Below are positions 23,325 to 31,523 of a DNA stretch of 31,523 nucleotides, piece by piece (position 1 is the first letter of the stretch; each line of letters starts with the position of its first letter). Source of the DNA: Bacteroidota bacterium (lineage in GTDB: Bacteria > Bacteroidota > Bacteroidia > Chitinophagales > Chitinophagaceae); contig JAFAEW010000011.1 of assembly GCA_023423835.1 (NCBI GenBank), positions 1-31,523 of the forward strand. The letters run 5' to 3'. Made by a program: the position numbers and the translations under genes. A model generated the notes under the pieces. That model did no database searches. It was not told the origin of the DNA and saw only the letters and a program-made list of their open reading frames with translations.

Positions 23325-25112
23325 CTAGGGATTTTGCTTTAATACTACCGGGCCATAAGAATTTGCCTGGTCAATTTGTTGTTGCGGAATTGGATAAAAT
23401 TCATCCTTTCCCTGTTCAAAACTTGCATCTTTATTGATGGCAAAGAATCCCGGCCTGTTAACCTCCGCATTTTTATAGGCGTTCAGCGTTTCAGCCATTA
23501 ATGCTCCGCCATTGCTATACCTGCGGAGGTCAAAGAAGCGGTGTCCTTCCTGCGACAATTCCAGAAATCTTTCGAAACGAACGGCCTTTTTCGCGTAATC
23601 CTTGTTTGCAAAGGAACCTGCAGGATAAAGAGCGATCTTATAATTTCCGGCCGGCGTTGTTCTGGTTTTATACATGGCAACGGCTGCGTCATATTCCGAA
23701 TTGCTATACACCCATCCGTCAGGATTTGCTGCTCTTGAACGGACCATGTTTACATATTCCAGTGCTTTGTCAGGACTTCCCACTTCAATTTCAACCTCGG
23801 CTGCCCAAAGAATTACTTCGGCAAAGCGGATAAGATTAACGTTTCCGGCATCCATTTCAGTGGGGGCCCAGAAGCTGGTTTCAGTTGAAACAAGTGCACT
23901 CTGCGATTGAGCATAAACGGATTTTTTAACCGAGAACACACCATTTGTTGAAGGGTCCCTTATCCAGGCGAGATCTGCAGGAGTTGGACCCCAATCAAGA
24001 TACGGAACGCCCGGTCTTCCCATGGTTAAGTCAATTCTCGGATCTAAGGTTCCGGTGTAATTATTTGACGACAGTCCCACTGTTGGGTTATTGTTGTAAG
24101 TGTCGAGCAGAGGCAATCCGTTTGCATCGGTTTTATACGCATTGGCCATGGTGAAGGAAGGATTGAAGAATCCACAGCAACCGCCGGGACCGCCGCTGTT
24201 TGGGAAGTTCAGGTTATCACCGTAATTACCATTCGTTCCGGAACCGTCATTCACAGAGGATTGGTATGCAAAAACCGATTCGGCACTGTTATCCTGCTGC
24301 GGATTGAAATTTGAGAAGAAATTTACCAGTGCATATTTCTGACCGCCGGTGGTAGTTCCATTGGCGATGATATCATCGAGCAATGGCTTTGCTTCCGCAA
24401 ACTTCTGTTGGGCCATATAACATTTCACCAGATAGGATTTTGCAGCCCATTTGTTTGCTCTTCCTATTTCAGGCAAAGTTCCCGGAAGGTTATCTGCGGC
24501 AAATTGAAAATCGGCTTCAATCTGCGGCCAGATATCAATGAAATTACCTCCTTCATCCACATTCGGAACGTTGGTGTTTCCGTTTTCTACCGTGATGGTT
24601 TCATCCACATAGGGAACATTGTTGAACATTTGTTTCAGTTCGAAGTGGAAATAACCTCTCAGGAACCGCGCTTCCGCAGTAATCCTTGTTTGATCTTCGG
24701 CGGAAATATCGCTTGCTTTTGCGAGCATCCGAAGTGTTTCATTACACCTGCCCACGCCATTGTAACAGCTCACCCATTTTTCATTGAAATAGGGGTTATT
24801 GGTGTTATATGCCCAGCTTTCAATCGGATTAATATCGCCCTGATCGGATGGAGTGGATCCCTTGTAAGATTCATCTGCCACTACGCTGCCGAATACCCAG
24901 TTTGAAGGAGCAGAACCCCAATTGACACTACCGCCGATTTGGTGGTATGCACCAATCAAAAGGCCTTCCACGCCCGATTTATTGGCTAGCACCCCTTCGC
25001 TCAATGAGCCTAACGGATCTTTATCAAGGAAGCTTTTATTGCAGGCAAATACGCCAACAATGATTGCCAGTGTAGTTGGAACTAAAATTTTAATGATCGT
25101 TATTCGTTTCAT
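23325..25112 (-). CDS. SusD/RagB family outer-membrane nutrient-binding lipoprotein
   Basis: The lid-like, surface-exposed ligand-binding partner of a SusC transporter. It has 595 residues with a lipoprotein signal ending VFAC (Cys24). The N-terminal NKSFLDKDPLGSLSEGVLANKSGVEG is typical, followed by TPR-like helices (RGYFHFELKQMFNNVPYV, WAAKSYLVKCYMAQQKFAEA). The C-terminal SusD signature is AVRFERFLELSQEGHRFFDL, and the last residues before the stop carry the usual FYPIPQQQID. A Gly-rich loop with adjacent cysteines (GGPGGCCGF, near residue 305) is unusual. The substrate cannot be read from the sequence; no glycoside hydrolase or peptidase gene is adjacent. It starts 17 bases after susC. 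Confidence 0.95.
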   Translation of the reverse strand: MKRITIIKILVPTTLAIIVGVFACNKSFLDKDPLGSLSEGVLANKSGVEGLLIGAYHQIGGSVNWGSAPSNWVFGSVVADESYKGSTPSDQGDINPIESWAYNTNNPYFNEKWVSCYNGVGRCNETLRMLAKASDISAEDQTRITAEARFLRGYFHFELKQMFNNVPYVDETITVENGNTNVPNVDEGGNFIDIWPQIEADFQFAADNLPGTLPEIGRANKWAAKSYLVKCYMAQQKFAEAKPLLDDIIANGTTTGGQKYALVNFFSNFNPQQDNSAESVFAYQSSVNDGSGTNGNYGDNLNFPNSGGPGGCCGFFNPSFTMANAYKTDANGLPLLDTYNNNPTVGLSSNNYTGTLDPRIDLTMGRPGVPYLDWGPTPADLAWIRDPSTNGVFSVKKSVYAQSQSALVSTETSFWAPTEMDAGNVNLIRFAEVILWAAEVEIEVGSPDKALEYVNMVRSRAANPDGWVYSNSEYDAAVAMYKTRTTPAGNYKIALYPAGSFANKDYAKKAVRFERFLELSQEGHRFFDLRRYSNGGALMAETLNAYKNAEVNRPGFFAINKDASFEQGKDEFYPIPQQQIDQANSYGPVVLKQNP

Positions 25113-25129
25113 TTCAATTATTTTAAAAT

Positions 25130-28100
25130 TTAGAACGTTAGGTTTACGCCAATATTAAAGTTCTTCTGATTGGCAGGATAATTACCGAAATCGATTCCGA
25201 AATTGGTATTGTTGTTAACATCTGAATTGATCAGTTCGGGATCCAATCCGGTATATTTTGTGAGTGTAAACAGGTTTGCTCCCTGCACATACACCCGCAG
25301 TGATTCGATTCCTGCTCTTTTCAAACCCTGAGAAGGGAAAGTATAACCAATGATCAAGGAGCGCATTTTAAGGAAGGAACCATCTTCAAGATAATAGGAA
25401 CTAAACTGTGTGTTGGTACTGAAGTTTGAAGTTCTTTCCAATCTTGGAACTGTTGCACCCGGCCTGTCAGGCGTCCAGGAATTGTAAACCGCGTCCTTAC
25501 TGATTGCACCGTCAAACAAGGCAGGAAAATCTATCCAGTATTTTACATAGTTGATGTTGTCATTGCCAACTGACGCATATAAGAAGGTTGAGAAATCAAA
25601 ATTCTTGTAGGTGAGGCTAAGATTAATTCCGGCAGTAAAATCCGGATTTGGATTGCCGAAGAATGTCCGGTCATCCGTATTGATCACACCGTCATTGTTG
25701 ACATCCCTGAATTTCAGGTGTCCCGGTGCAGCTCCTTCCTGTGTGGCAGATTTTGATACCTCTTCGTCAGATTGGAACAGTCCGAGAACTTCATAACCAA
25801 AGAATGCACCGAGAGGTTGTCCGGGTTGCATCCTTGTGAAAGATCCTATACGGGTAGAACCGGCACTGTTGAAATCAATATATTTTCTTCCCTGTGGAAG
25901 GCTTACCACCTTATTGTTGTAGGAAGTAAATGTAAGTGTGGCGTCAAAACGAAGGTCTCTGCCAGATTTGCCGTGGTAGGTAACAGAGGCATCGATACCT
26001 GTATTCTGGATGTTACCCTGATTTACAAATGGCTGAGAAGGTCCCTGCTGTGTTGGATCGGCCAGCTTTCTCATCAAAAGGCCGCTGATTGCTTTTTTAT
26101 ACCATTCAACTGAGAGATCGATCCTGTTTTTAAATAAGGTTGCATCAAGACCAATGTTTGTTACAATATCTTCTTCCCATGTTGTTTGCGGAAGGCCGAT
26201 CTGGCTGTTGTAAATTCCCAGAACGGAGGAAGTATTTGCACCGGTAATATCGTAGTATGAATTGGCCGCTGACTGGTTGTACAAGCTAAACTGGTTGTAG
26301 GCCGGAATATTACTCAAAGATCCCAGTTTACCCCAGCCACCTCTCAGTTTAAGGTCATTTATCCATTCAACATTTTTCATAAACGATTCCTGAGAAATTC
26401 TCCAACCGGCAGTGAAGGATGGGAAATATCCGAAACGATAGTCAGGATGGAAAACCGAAGCACCGTCCCTTCTGAGGGTTGCAGTGATCAGATATTTTTC
26501 CCTGTAATTGTAATCGAGTCTTCCAAACAAAGAGAAAAGGCTGCTTTGATCGGGTCCGAAATCGTTTCCGGTGGTTTGGCCGCTCGGAGGCCCGAAATCC
26601 AATGTCCACAGATTCGGATCAACGCCGAGATTAGAAGGATCGGTTATAAAATAGCCCCCTCTTCTGCCCCAGATGCCTCGTCCGTAATAATGATTGGCTT
26701 CAGATCCGATCAACACTTTCAACCCATGATCGCCAAAATGGTTGTCGTAAGTGAGTGTATTGGTCCATGTCCAGGAATTGCTGTATCCCATTCCTTCCTG
26801 GAAGGCGTTTGCATTGTTGTTGTTTTCAGCATTTTCGTAAGCGGTATAGCTGAAGAAGTTATAATAATAATTGTCGGTATTACCACCAAAAGTGGTGCGT
26901 GCAGTGAAGTTTTTCAGGAAATCCACTTCGGCAAAGACGTTTCCGCTGATGTTGTAGCTGTGGCTTTTGTTATTGGCCGTACGAGCCTGGTTGGCATAAG
27001 GATTCTGTGCATTTCCCAATCCCTGTGATAATGTACCGGCATAATTGCCCATAATATCAAAAACAGGAATAATCGGGCTTTCACGGTATGCCATTGAAAT
27101 AGGATTTCCCTCATTCTGATTGTTGAATCCTGGACTCTGTCTGTAATAGATGTAAGCGTTTTCACCGATCCGGATGTGATCACTCACATCAAAGCTCGTG
27201 TTGATTCTTGCTGAATAGCGCTTCAGGTAGGTTTCCATTAAAGTACCCTGCTGATCAAAATAATTCAGGCTCACGTAAAAATTAGATTTATCCGCCGCCT
27301 TGCTCAGGGAAACGTTGTGACTTTGCATCGGCGCCGCATCGAAAATTTCATCAAACCAGTCAGTACCTTGTTTGTTGGCTCTTGTGATCTGATTCGAATA
27401 AAGTGCGTAGGTGGAAGGATCGGTATTCGGATCGCCTTCCATACCGGCGGTTGGCGTAATATAATCAGGAATTACCGGGGCAGAACCGCTTCCGTATTGC
27501 TTGGTGTCGAAAGGAACACCGCTGTTGATATAAGACTGATAAATAGCATTAGCGGTTTCAGTTGTGTTTGCAATATTAAAAGGATTTTTACCATTTTTAA
27601 TAGGGACCTGAACGCCATAATATCCGTCGTAGGCAACTTTCACCTTTCCCGCTTTACCTTTTTTAGTTGTTACAATAACAACACCATTCGAACCCCGAAC
27701 TCCATAGATCGCAGCAGCGCCGGCATCTTTCAATACCTGGATAGATTCGATGTCATTAATGTTCAGATTGCTCAAACTACCGGGCGTTCCGTCAACGAGA
27801 ACGAGCGGATCGGAATTTCCAATTGAGGTAATACCCCTGACTGCAACTCTCACGCTGCCTCCCGGTACACCCGAAGAAAGGACTGTAACGCCCGAAGCCT
27901 GACCTTGTAACGCCTGTGCAGGAGAACCGGTGGGAATTTGCTGCATATTGGCTACGTCAACCACCGCAACGGAGCCGGTAATGTCTTTCTTTCTTTGTGT
28001 GGTATAACCGGTAACTACTATTTCATTCAAATTTGAAACACTCTCATTTAAGGAAATGTTTAAATTATTGCCGGTAATCGGCACTTCCTGATCGGTATAT

Positions 28101-28348
28101 CCCACCGAGGTGATGACCAAAGTATTACTTCCCGATGGAACATTGATCGTAAAACGTCCGTCAGCGTCAGAGTTGGTTGCAACATTGGTTCCTTTTACGG
28201 TAACCGTTGCAAAACTCACCGGGCTATTGTCTTTAGCCGAGGTGATGGTGCCACTGACACTTGTTTGTGCAAAAAGAGCAGTGCAGAGAAAAAAACCAAA
28301 CAGTAACGCAGTCAGCTTTACTGAGATAATTCTAAATTTTTGTCTCAT
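25130..28348 (-). CDS. SusC/RagA family TonB-linked outer-membrane transporter
   Basis: A 1072-residue TonB-dependent transporter that imports oligomers captured by the partner SusD. Signal peptide to about residue 27 (ending LFAQ), then a carboxypeptidase-regulatory-like beta domain (about 28-105, SGTITSAKDNSPVSFATVTV and DGRFTINVPSGSNTLVITSV). The plug domain has NEIVVTGYTTQRKKDITGSV, the RGITSIGNSDPLVLVDGTPG signature near residue 184, and GAAAIYGVRGSNGVVIVTTK. The 22-strand barrel fills the rest and ends in Phe, as needed for barrel assembly. No ECF sigma/anti-sigma pair or hybrid two-component gene is next to it, so its regulation is not of the usual local type. The ligand is unknown. 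Confidence 0.96.
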   Translation of the reverse strand: MRQKFRIISVKLTALLFGFFLCTALFAQTSVSGTITSAKDNSPVSFATVTVKGTNVATNSDADGRFTINVPSGSNTLVITSVGYTDQEVPITGNNLNISLNESVSNLNEIVVTGYTTQRKKDITGSVAVVDVANMQQIPTGSPAQALQGQASGVTVLSSGVPGGSVRVAVRGITSIGNSDPLVLVDGTPGSLSNLNINDIESIQVLKDAGAAAIYGVRGSNGVVIVTTKKGKAGKVKVAYDGYYGVQVPIKNGKNPFNIANTTETANAIYQSYINSGVPFDTKQYGSGSAPVIPDYITPTAGMEGDPNTDPSTYALYSNQITRANKQGTDWFDEIFDAAPMQSHNVSLSKAADKSNFYVSLNYFDQQGTLMETYLKRYSARINTSFDVSDHIRIGENAYIYYRQSPGFNNQNEGNPISMAYRESPIIPVFDIMGNYAGTLSQGLGNAQNPYANQARTANNKSHSYNISGNVFAEVDFLKNFTARTTFGGNTDNYYYNFFSYTAYENAENNNNANAFQEGMGYSNSWTWTNTLTYDNHFGDHGLKVLIGSEANHYYGRGIWGRRGGYFITDPSNLGVDPNLWTLDFGPPSGQTTGNDFGPDQSSLFSLFGRLDYNYREKYLITATLRRDGASVFHPDYRFGYFPSFTAGWRISQESFMKNVEWINDLKLRGGWGKLGSLSNIPAYNQFSLYNQSAANSYYDITGANTSSVLGIYNSQIGLPQTTWEEDIVTNIGLDATLFKNRIDLSVEWYKKAISGLLMRKLADPTQQGPSQPFVNQGNIQNTGIDASVTYHGKSGRDLRFDATLTFTSYNNKVVSLPQGRKYIDFNSAGSTRIGSFTRMQPGQPLGAFFGYEVLGLFQSDEEVSKSATQEGAAPGHLKFRDVNNDGVINTDDRTFFGNPNPDFTAGINLSLTYKNFDFSTFLYASVGNDNINYVKYWIDFPALFDGAISKDAVYNSWTPDRPGATVPRLERTSNFSTNTQFSSYYLEDGSFLKMRSLIIGYTFPSQGLKRAGIESLRVYVQGANLFTLTKYTGLDPELINSDVNNNTNFGIDFGNYPANQKNFNIGVNLTF

Positions 28349-28370
28349 AAACGAAACTTATTGTGGTTTG

Positions 28371-28378
28371 AAAATATA
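28371..28378 (-). promoter_or_regulatory. Near-match -7 box for susC-susD
   Basis: The minus strand reads TATATTTT, one base off TAnnTTTG, 22 bases before the susC ATG. No -33 TTG at standard spacing is seen. Confidence 0.4.
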
Positions 28379-28444
28379 GGGACATGTTAAAATTAGCCTC
28401 TAAGTAAATACATTAACACAACATTTTGAAAAAATCGTAGGAAA

Positions 28445-28458
28445 TTTTTTTAAAAAAA
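28445..28458. other. T7A7 tract upstream of susC
   Basis: Seven T followed by seven A in a very AT-rich block, about 65 bases upstream of the susC -7 box. Such tracts bend DNA or act as UP-type elements, but T7A7 is also common by chance in AT-rich intergenic DNA. Confidence 0.3.
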
Positions 28459-28485
28459 CAAAAAATAGGTCGCTTTTTCAATATT

Positions 28486-28497
28486 ACGAACGTTCGT
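28486..28497. promoter_or_regulatory. Perfect 12-base palindrome upstream of susC
   Basis: ACGAACGTTCGT is a perfect palindrome in the 229-base gap between miaA and susC, about 108 bases upstream of the susC -7 box. Its form suits a dimeric (for example TetR-like) regulator. It has no T run, so it is not a terminator of miaA. Confidence 0.4.
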
Positions 28498-28577
28498 TAG
28501 CGAAAATCTTCGATAATCGGCAATGCTCTGTGAAAAAACGCCTTCTTACCTCTTAAATTTTCAAGGGGATATTCTAT

Positions 28578-29468
28578 CTAAAGCAAAATTTTGAGTTGCG
28601 GTAGTATGGCTTCCGCCGGGAGCCACTTAATTTCCTTATCCTTTCTAAACCAGGTCAATTGCCGCTTTGCGTACTGCCTGGTATTTGTGGCGATTTTTTC
28701 GCCCGCTTCATCGAGGGAAATTTTTTGATCAAAATATTCAAACAGTTCCTTATATCCCACTGTTTGAAGTGCATTCAGGTGACGATATGGTAAGACCGAT
28801 CGAACTTCTTCCACCAAACCGCTTTCAAACATCCGATGCACTCTCAATCGGATGTTTTCGTGAAGTTTCTCCCCCGGAATATCTATTGCAGTTTTGACGA
28901 TCCGGAAAGGACGTTGCAGCTTAATCCCCTTTCTAAATTCGAGGATCGACTTTCCGGTTCCTTCAAGCACTTCGAGTGCCCGCAGCAGTCTTTGAGGATT
29001 CTGCTGTTCTGCAACTTTCCAAAATTCAGGATCCCTGCTCTTTACCTGATCCTGCAGCCACTTCAATCCGTTTTGATTGTATTGCCAGGAAAGGTTAGCA
29101 CGCAGAGAATCGTCAACAGCAGGGATCGGATCCAAACCTTCACAGAAAGCTTTGATATAAAGTCCGGTACCGCCCACCATTACCACTACCGGATTGGTCT
29201 CGAATAGTTCGTTTACTTTTGTTAGTGCAAAGTTTTCAAAATCGTTTGCAGTCAGTTTTTCCTTTACAGAGTGACTTGCGATAAAGAAATGTTTAACCGC
29301 TCTTAATTCTTCTTCGGATGGCCTTGCGACGCCGATATTTAATTCCCGGAAGCATTGCCGCGAATCGGCTGAAATGATTTTCGAATTAAAATGTTTTGCA
29401 ACTTCAATGGCAGCGGCGGTTTTCCCCGACGCAGTTGGGCCGGATAGGATTATAACGGTATTTTCCAT
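28578..29468 (-). CDS. miaA: tRNA dimethylallyltransferase
   Basis: Adds a dimethylallyl group to N6 of A37 in tRNAs that read UNN codons; cytosolic. The 296 residues fit the family. Visible features are the P-loop GPTASGKT at residues 10-17, IISADSRQCFRELNIGVARPS with the catalytic-type Asp, the VVMVGGTGLYIKAFCEGLDPIP hallmark, and the C-terminal QTVGYKELFEYF followed by NTRQYAKRQLTWFRKDKEI for tRNA binding. It lies 67 bases downstream of the regulator gene on the same strand and may share its transcript; no terminator separates them. Confidence 0.97.
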   Translation of the reverse strand: MENTVIILSGPTASGKTAAAIEVAKHFNSKIISADSRQCFRELNIGVARPSEEELRAVKHFFIASHSVKEKLTANDFENFALTKVNELFETNPVVVMVGGTGLYIKAFCEGLDPIPAVDDSLRANLSWQYNQNGLKWLQDQVKSRDPEFWKVAEQQNPQRLLRALEVLEGTGKSILEFRKGIKLQRPFRIVKTAIDIPGEKLHENIRLRVHRMFESGLVEEVRSVLPYRHLNALQTVGYKELFEYFDQKISLDEAGEKIATNTRQYAKRQLTWFRKDKEIKWLPAEAILPQLKILL

Positions 29469-29535
29469 TTTTTTAAAGTTGTGAAGACTCTAAAATTATC
29501 AGGATGATTGTTTGCTAATATTCTGCGATAAAAAC

Positions 29536-30693
29536 CTAGTTCGAAACATATTTCGCGATATCTTCTTCCGTGATTGTTTTTCCCGAGAGGATCACCAATC
29601 TTTCCACCACGTTTCTCAGCTCACGGATGTTTCCGGTCCAATCATGCTTTTTTAAAGCTTCAATTGCTTTGGGACTGATTTCCTTTTTCGCTTGTCCATA
29701 ATCTTCGGCTATATCTTCGAGGAATTTATTTACGAGCGAAGGAATATCATCGATCCGTTCATTAAGAGAAGGAACATGAATAATGATCACACTGAGCCGA
29801 TGATAAAGATCAAGCCTGAAGGTCTTATTCTCCGTTTCAAGCGCAAGGTCTTTGTTGGTAGCAGCAATTACCCGAACGTCAACTGCAATTTCCTTATCGG
29901 CCCCAACCCTGGTAATTTTTCCTTCCTGTAAGGCACGCAACACCTTTGCCTGCGCATTAAGGCTCATGTCGCCAATCTCATCGAGAAAAAGGGTACCGCC
30001 GCTTGCCTGTTCAAATTTTCCGATCCTTTGTTTAATAGCCGAAGTAAATGATCCTTTTTCGTGCCCGAACAATTCACTTTCAATTAATTCTCCGGGAATT
30101 GCGGCGCAGTTTACTTCTACCAGCGGGCCCTCGGCGCGGTTACTTTTCTCGTGAATCCATTTTGCAACAAGCTCTTTACCAACGCCATTGTCACCGGTAA
30201 TCAATATCCTCGCTTCTGTTGGAGCCACTTTATCAATCGTTTCTTTTATCTGAAGAATGGCTTCACTTTCGCCAATCATTTCCTGAACCCTGTTGACCCT
30301 TCGTTTTAAAGTTTTTGCTTCCTTACTCAGGTTGTTTTTATCGAGAGCATTACGAATGGTAATCAGCAAGCGGTTCAGATCCGGAGGTTTTGAAACATAA
30401 TCAAAAGCACCTTTTTTTACCGCATCCACCGCTGTTTCAATGGTGCCGTGGCCGCTGATCATAATGACAGGAACATCGGGATTTTTTTCGGTCACCTTCG
30501 TCAGAAAGTCCATCCCATCCAGCTTTGGCATTTTAATATCACACAACACAACATCAAAATTCTTGTCGCAAAACAGCTTCCACCCTTCTTCACCATCAGC
30601 GGCTTCTTCCACTTTAAAACCTTCGTAGGTTAATATTTCCGATAAGGTTTTTCTGATAGCCCGTTCATCATCGATTATTAAGATCTTCGACAT
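29536..30693 (-). CDS. NtrC-like response regulator: receiver plus AAA+ domain, no DNA-binding domain
   Basis: 385 residues. The receiver domain (1-120) has the acid pair Asp8/Asp9, phospho-acceptor Asp52 in LCDIKMPKLDG, switch Ser80 and Lys102. The sigma-54-type AAA+ domain (about 138-365) has Walker A GDNGVGKE at 167-174, Walker B GGTLFLDE at 232-239, FRLDLYHRL and the terminal WTGNIRELRNVVERL motif. Two oddities: the sigma-54 contact loop GAFTGA reads GSFTSA (214-219), and the protein stops just after the AAA+ domain, where a Fis-type helix-turn-helix would normally follow. The 67-base gap to miaA leaves no room for a lost one. It may therefore act from solution or regulate by another route. 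No partner kinase is in the window. Confidence 0.92.
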   Translation of the reverse strand: MSKILIIDDERAIRKTLSEILTYEGFKVEEAADGEEGWKLFCDKNFDVVLCDIKMPKLDGMDFLTKVTEKNPDVPVIMISGHGTIETAVDAVKKGAFDYVSKPPDLNRLLITIRNALDKNNLSKEAKTLKRRVNRVQEMIGESEAILQIKETIDKVAPTEARILITGDNGVGKELVAKWIHEKSNRAEGPLVEVNCAAIPGELIESELFGHEKGSFTSAIKQRIGKFEQASGGTLFLDEIGDMSLNAQAKVLRALQEGKITRVGADKEIAVDVRVIAATNKDLALETENKTFRLDLYHRLSVIIIHVPSLNERIDDIPSLVNKFLEDIAEDYGQAKKEISPKAIEALKKHDWTGNIRELRNVVERLVILSGKTITEEDIAKYVSN

Positions 30694-30769
30694 TCATCAA
30701 TAATTTTGTTGCTAAGATATGTTTTATTGCTATCGTAATATCTTTTCAAAAATCAAAAATTTCAATGCT

Positions 30770-30777
30770 TACCTTTA
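30770..30777 (+). promoter_or_regulatory. Near-match -7 box for the GNAT gene
   Basis: TACCTTTA differs from TAnnTTTG only in the last base. Transcription would begin near 30784, downstream of the possible TTG start at 30779, which favours the ATG at 30797. Confidence 0.4.
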
Positions 30778-30796
30778 GTTGAAAAAGAAAAGATCT

Positions 30797-31303
30797 ATGC
30801 ATTCCAAACGGCTCGTTTATGATAAATTCAAAAGAGAAGATTTCGACCACTACTATGCGCTCGTGGGCAATGTGGAGGTAATGCGCTGGATCACCGGACA
30901 TGCAAGATCACTGGAAGAATCAAAACGGATTTTTGAATACGTGCTACAAACAAACCGCGAGTCGGTAGAAACAGGTTATTTCGCCATCTCCCAATCCCAG
31001 GACAACCGGTTTATTGGCCTTGGAAAAATCATTATGCAGAACCAAAAAAAGGCCGAGATCGGATATGCTTTACTTCCCGCATTCTGGGGAAAAGGTTATG
31101 GGAGTGAAATATCGCAAACACTGGTTGAATATGCATCGGCGATTTCCTACATCAAGGAAATTGTTGCCATTATTGATCCGGAAAACCGGGCATCCAAAAA
31201 GATTTTACTGAAATGCGGCCTTGAGTTGGAGGAAACTTGTACCATCGACAACCTTCCCGCCGAAGTGTACAAACTCAAAAAAACCTTTTCGATCAACAGT
31301 TAA
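30797..31303 (+). CDS. GNAT family N-acetyltransferase (RimJ/RimL-like)
   Basis: Transfers an acetyl group from acetyl-CoA to an amine, possibly a protein N-terminus or a small molecule. From ATG 30797 it has 168 residues; a TTG six codons earlier is open but lies within the predicted promoter. The layout is that of acetyltransf_3 members: RLVYDKFKREDFDHYYALV at the start, IGLGKIIMQNQKKAEIGYAL in the centre, the acetyl-CoA pyrophosphate loop FWGKGYGSE, and ENRASKKILLKCGLELEET near the end. It is a single gene, convergent with and only 3 bases from the next gene. Confidence 0.88.
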   Translation: MHSKRLVYDKFKREDFDHYYALVGNVEVMRWITGHARSLEESKRIFEYVLQTNRESVETGYFAISQSQDNRFIGLGKIIMQNQKKAEIGYALLPAFWGKGYGSEISQTLVEYASAISYIKEIVAIIDPENRASKKILLKCGLELEETCTIDNLPAEVYKLKKTFSINS

Positions 31304-31306
31304 AGA

Positions 31307-31523
31307 TTACCAATTCAAATTTACACCTGCATAAAAATTTACCGGAGGAGCAGGGTTGAAATAGCGGTTTCCGGCCGCATTGATATCATTTCCCCGGCTA
31401 TACTTTTGGTTTAATAAATTGTCACCTCCAATATAGACCGTCCAGCTGATATAAGATCGCTGAAACCTTTTGCCCACCTTCATTTGCAATAACTGATACG
31501 GTTTAGCAAATACGGTATTCGCA
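31307..31523 (-). CDS. C-terminus of a TonB-dependent outer-membrane receptor (partial)
   Basis: The frame runs off the right edge and is open to the last base, so the gene starts beyond the window; an in-window TTG at 31489 is not its start. About 71 residues are visible. The segment YISWTVYIGGDNLLNQKYSRG is the typical next-to-last barrel strand and loop of TonB-dependent receptors (x-x-N-L-x-N-x-x-Y). NFYAGVNLNW, ending in an aromatic residue, is the final barrel strand. It is more like the siderophore/vitamin receptor type than SusC, but the ligand cannot be judged from this fragment. Confidence 0.85.
   Translation of the reverse strand, partial: ANTVFAKPYQLLQMKVGKRFQRSYISWTVYIGGDNLLNQKYSRGNDINAAGNRYFNPAPPVNFYAGVNLNW

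Noticed and set aside
24408..24905. A 165-codon plus-strand frame inside susD
   Set aside because: Antisense shadow of the confident SusD gene, with no recognisable motif or promoter.
26447..27826. Long open frames on the plus strand inside susC (26447-27028, 193 codons; 27317-27826, 169 codons)
   Set aside because: Antisense to a clearly coding gene, no family resemblance, and low-complexity Ile/Val/Gly content expected from reading SusC codons backwards.

Overview
The window is about 31.5 kb of a chromosome from a Bacteroidota bacterium, most probably Chitinophagaceae or a close relative (inference). The evidence is a SusC/SusD pair, many Bacteroidota-style lipoproteins, ASPIC/UnbV and DUF1573 proteins, and -7 boxes of the form TAnnTTTG in front of several genes. 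Genes are densely packed, and most lie on the minus strand. I see no rRNA, tRNA, CRISPR array, insertion sequence or prophage.

Layout. (1) 1-1547, plus strand: the tail of an unknown gene and its terminator, then the folate/dTMP pair thyA-folA. (2) 1555-6086, minus strand: a run of five genes in the order aroA, aroC, a HEAT-like protein, a sulfotransferase-like P-loop protein and a class IV aminotransferase. (3) 6244-7970: a DEAD-box RNA helicase of the CsdA/DbpA type with its own terminator and -7 box. (4) 8025-10667, minus strand: sugar-phosphate nucleotidyltransferase, nitronate monooxygenase/FabK-like flavoenzyme and an ICMT/NnrU-like membrane methyltransferase. (5) 10844-11864, plus strand: rdgB and a hot-dog thioesterase. 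These converge on aroE, which is translationally coupled to a ComA-type phosphosulfolactate synthase (11861-13365). (6) 13718-15470, plus strand: the electron-transfer flavoprotein genes, followed by a perfect 15-bp-arm palindrome. (7) 15566-17369, minus strand: a GSDH/YliI-type sugar dehydrogenase lipoprotein and an OsmC-family peroxidase. (8) 17548-23158, minus strand: a three-lipoprotein operon of CRTAC1/UnbV double propeller, DUF1573 and a cytochrome c-propeller. (9) 23325-28348, minus strand: susC-susD, closed by a strong terminator. (10) 28578-30693, minus strand: an NtrC-like regulator without a DNA-binding domain, then miaA. (11) The end: a GNAT acetyltransferase converging on the C-terminus of a TonB-dependent receptor that runs off the window.

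Most of the window is housekeeping metabolism: thymidylate and folate, three shikimate-pathway genes, ETF, nucleotide-pool cleaning and tRNA modification. The parts most worth attention are four. The sulfotransferase-like/aminotransferase pair has, as I recall, fused counterparts in plants. The CRTAC1-DUF1573-cytochrome operon sits beside SusCD. The NtrC-like regulator lacks its HTH and has a changed GAFTGA loop. The ComA homologue is coupled to aroE. All functional calls come from reading the sequence and from remembered family features; no database search was run.
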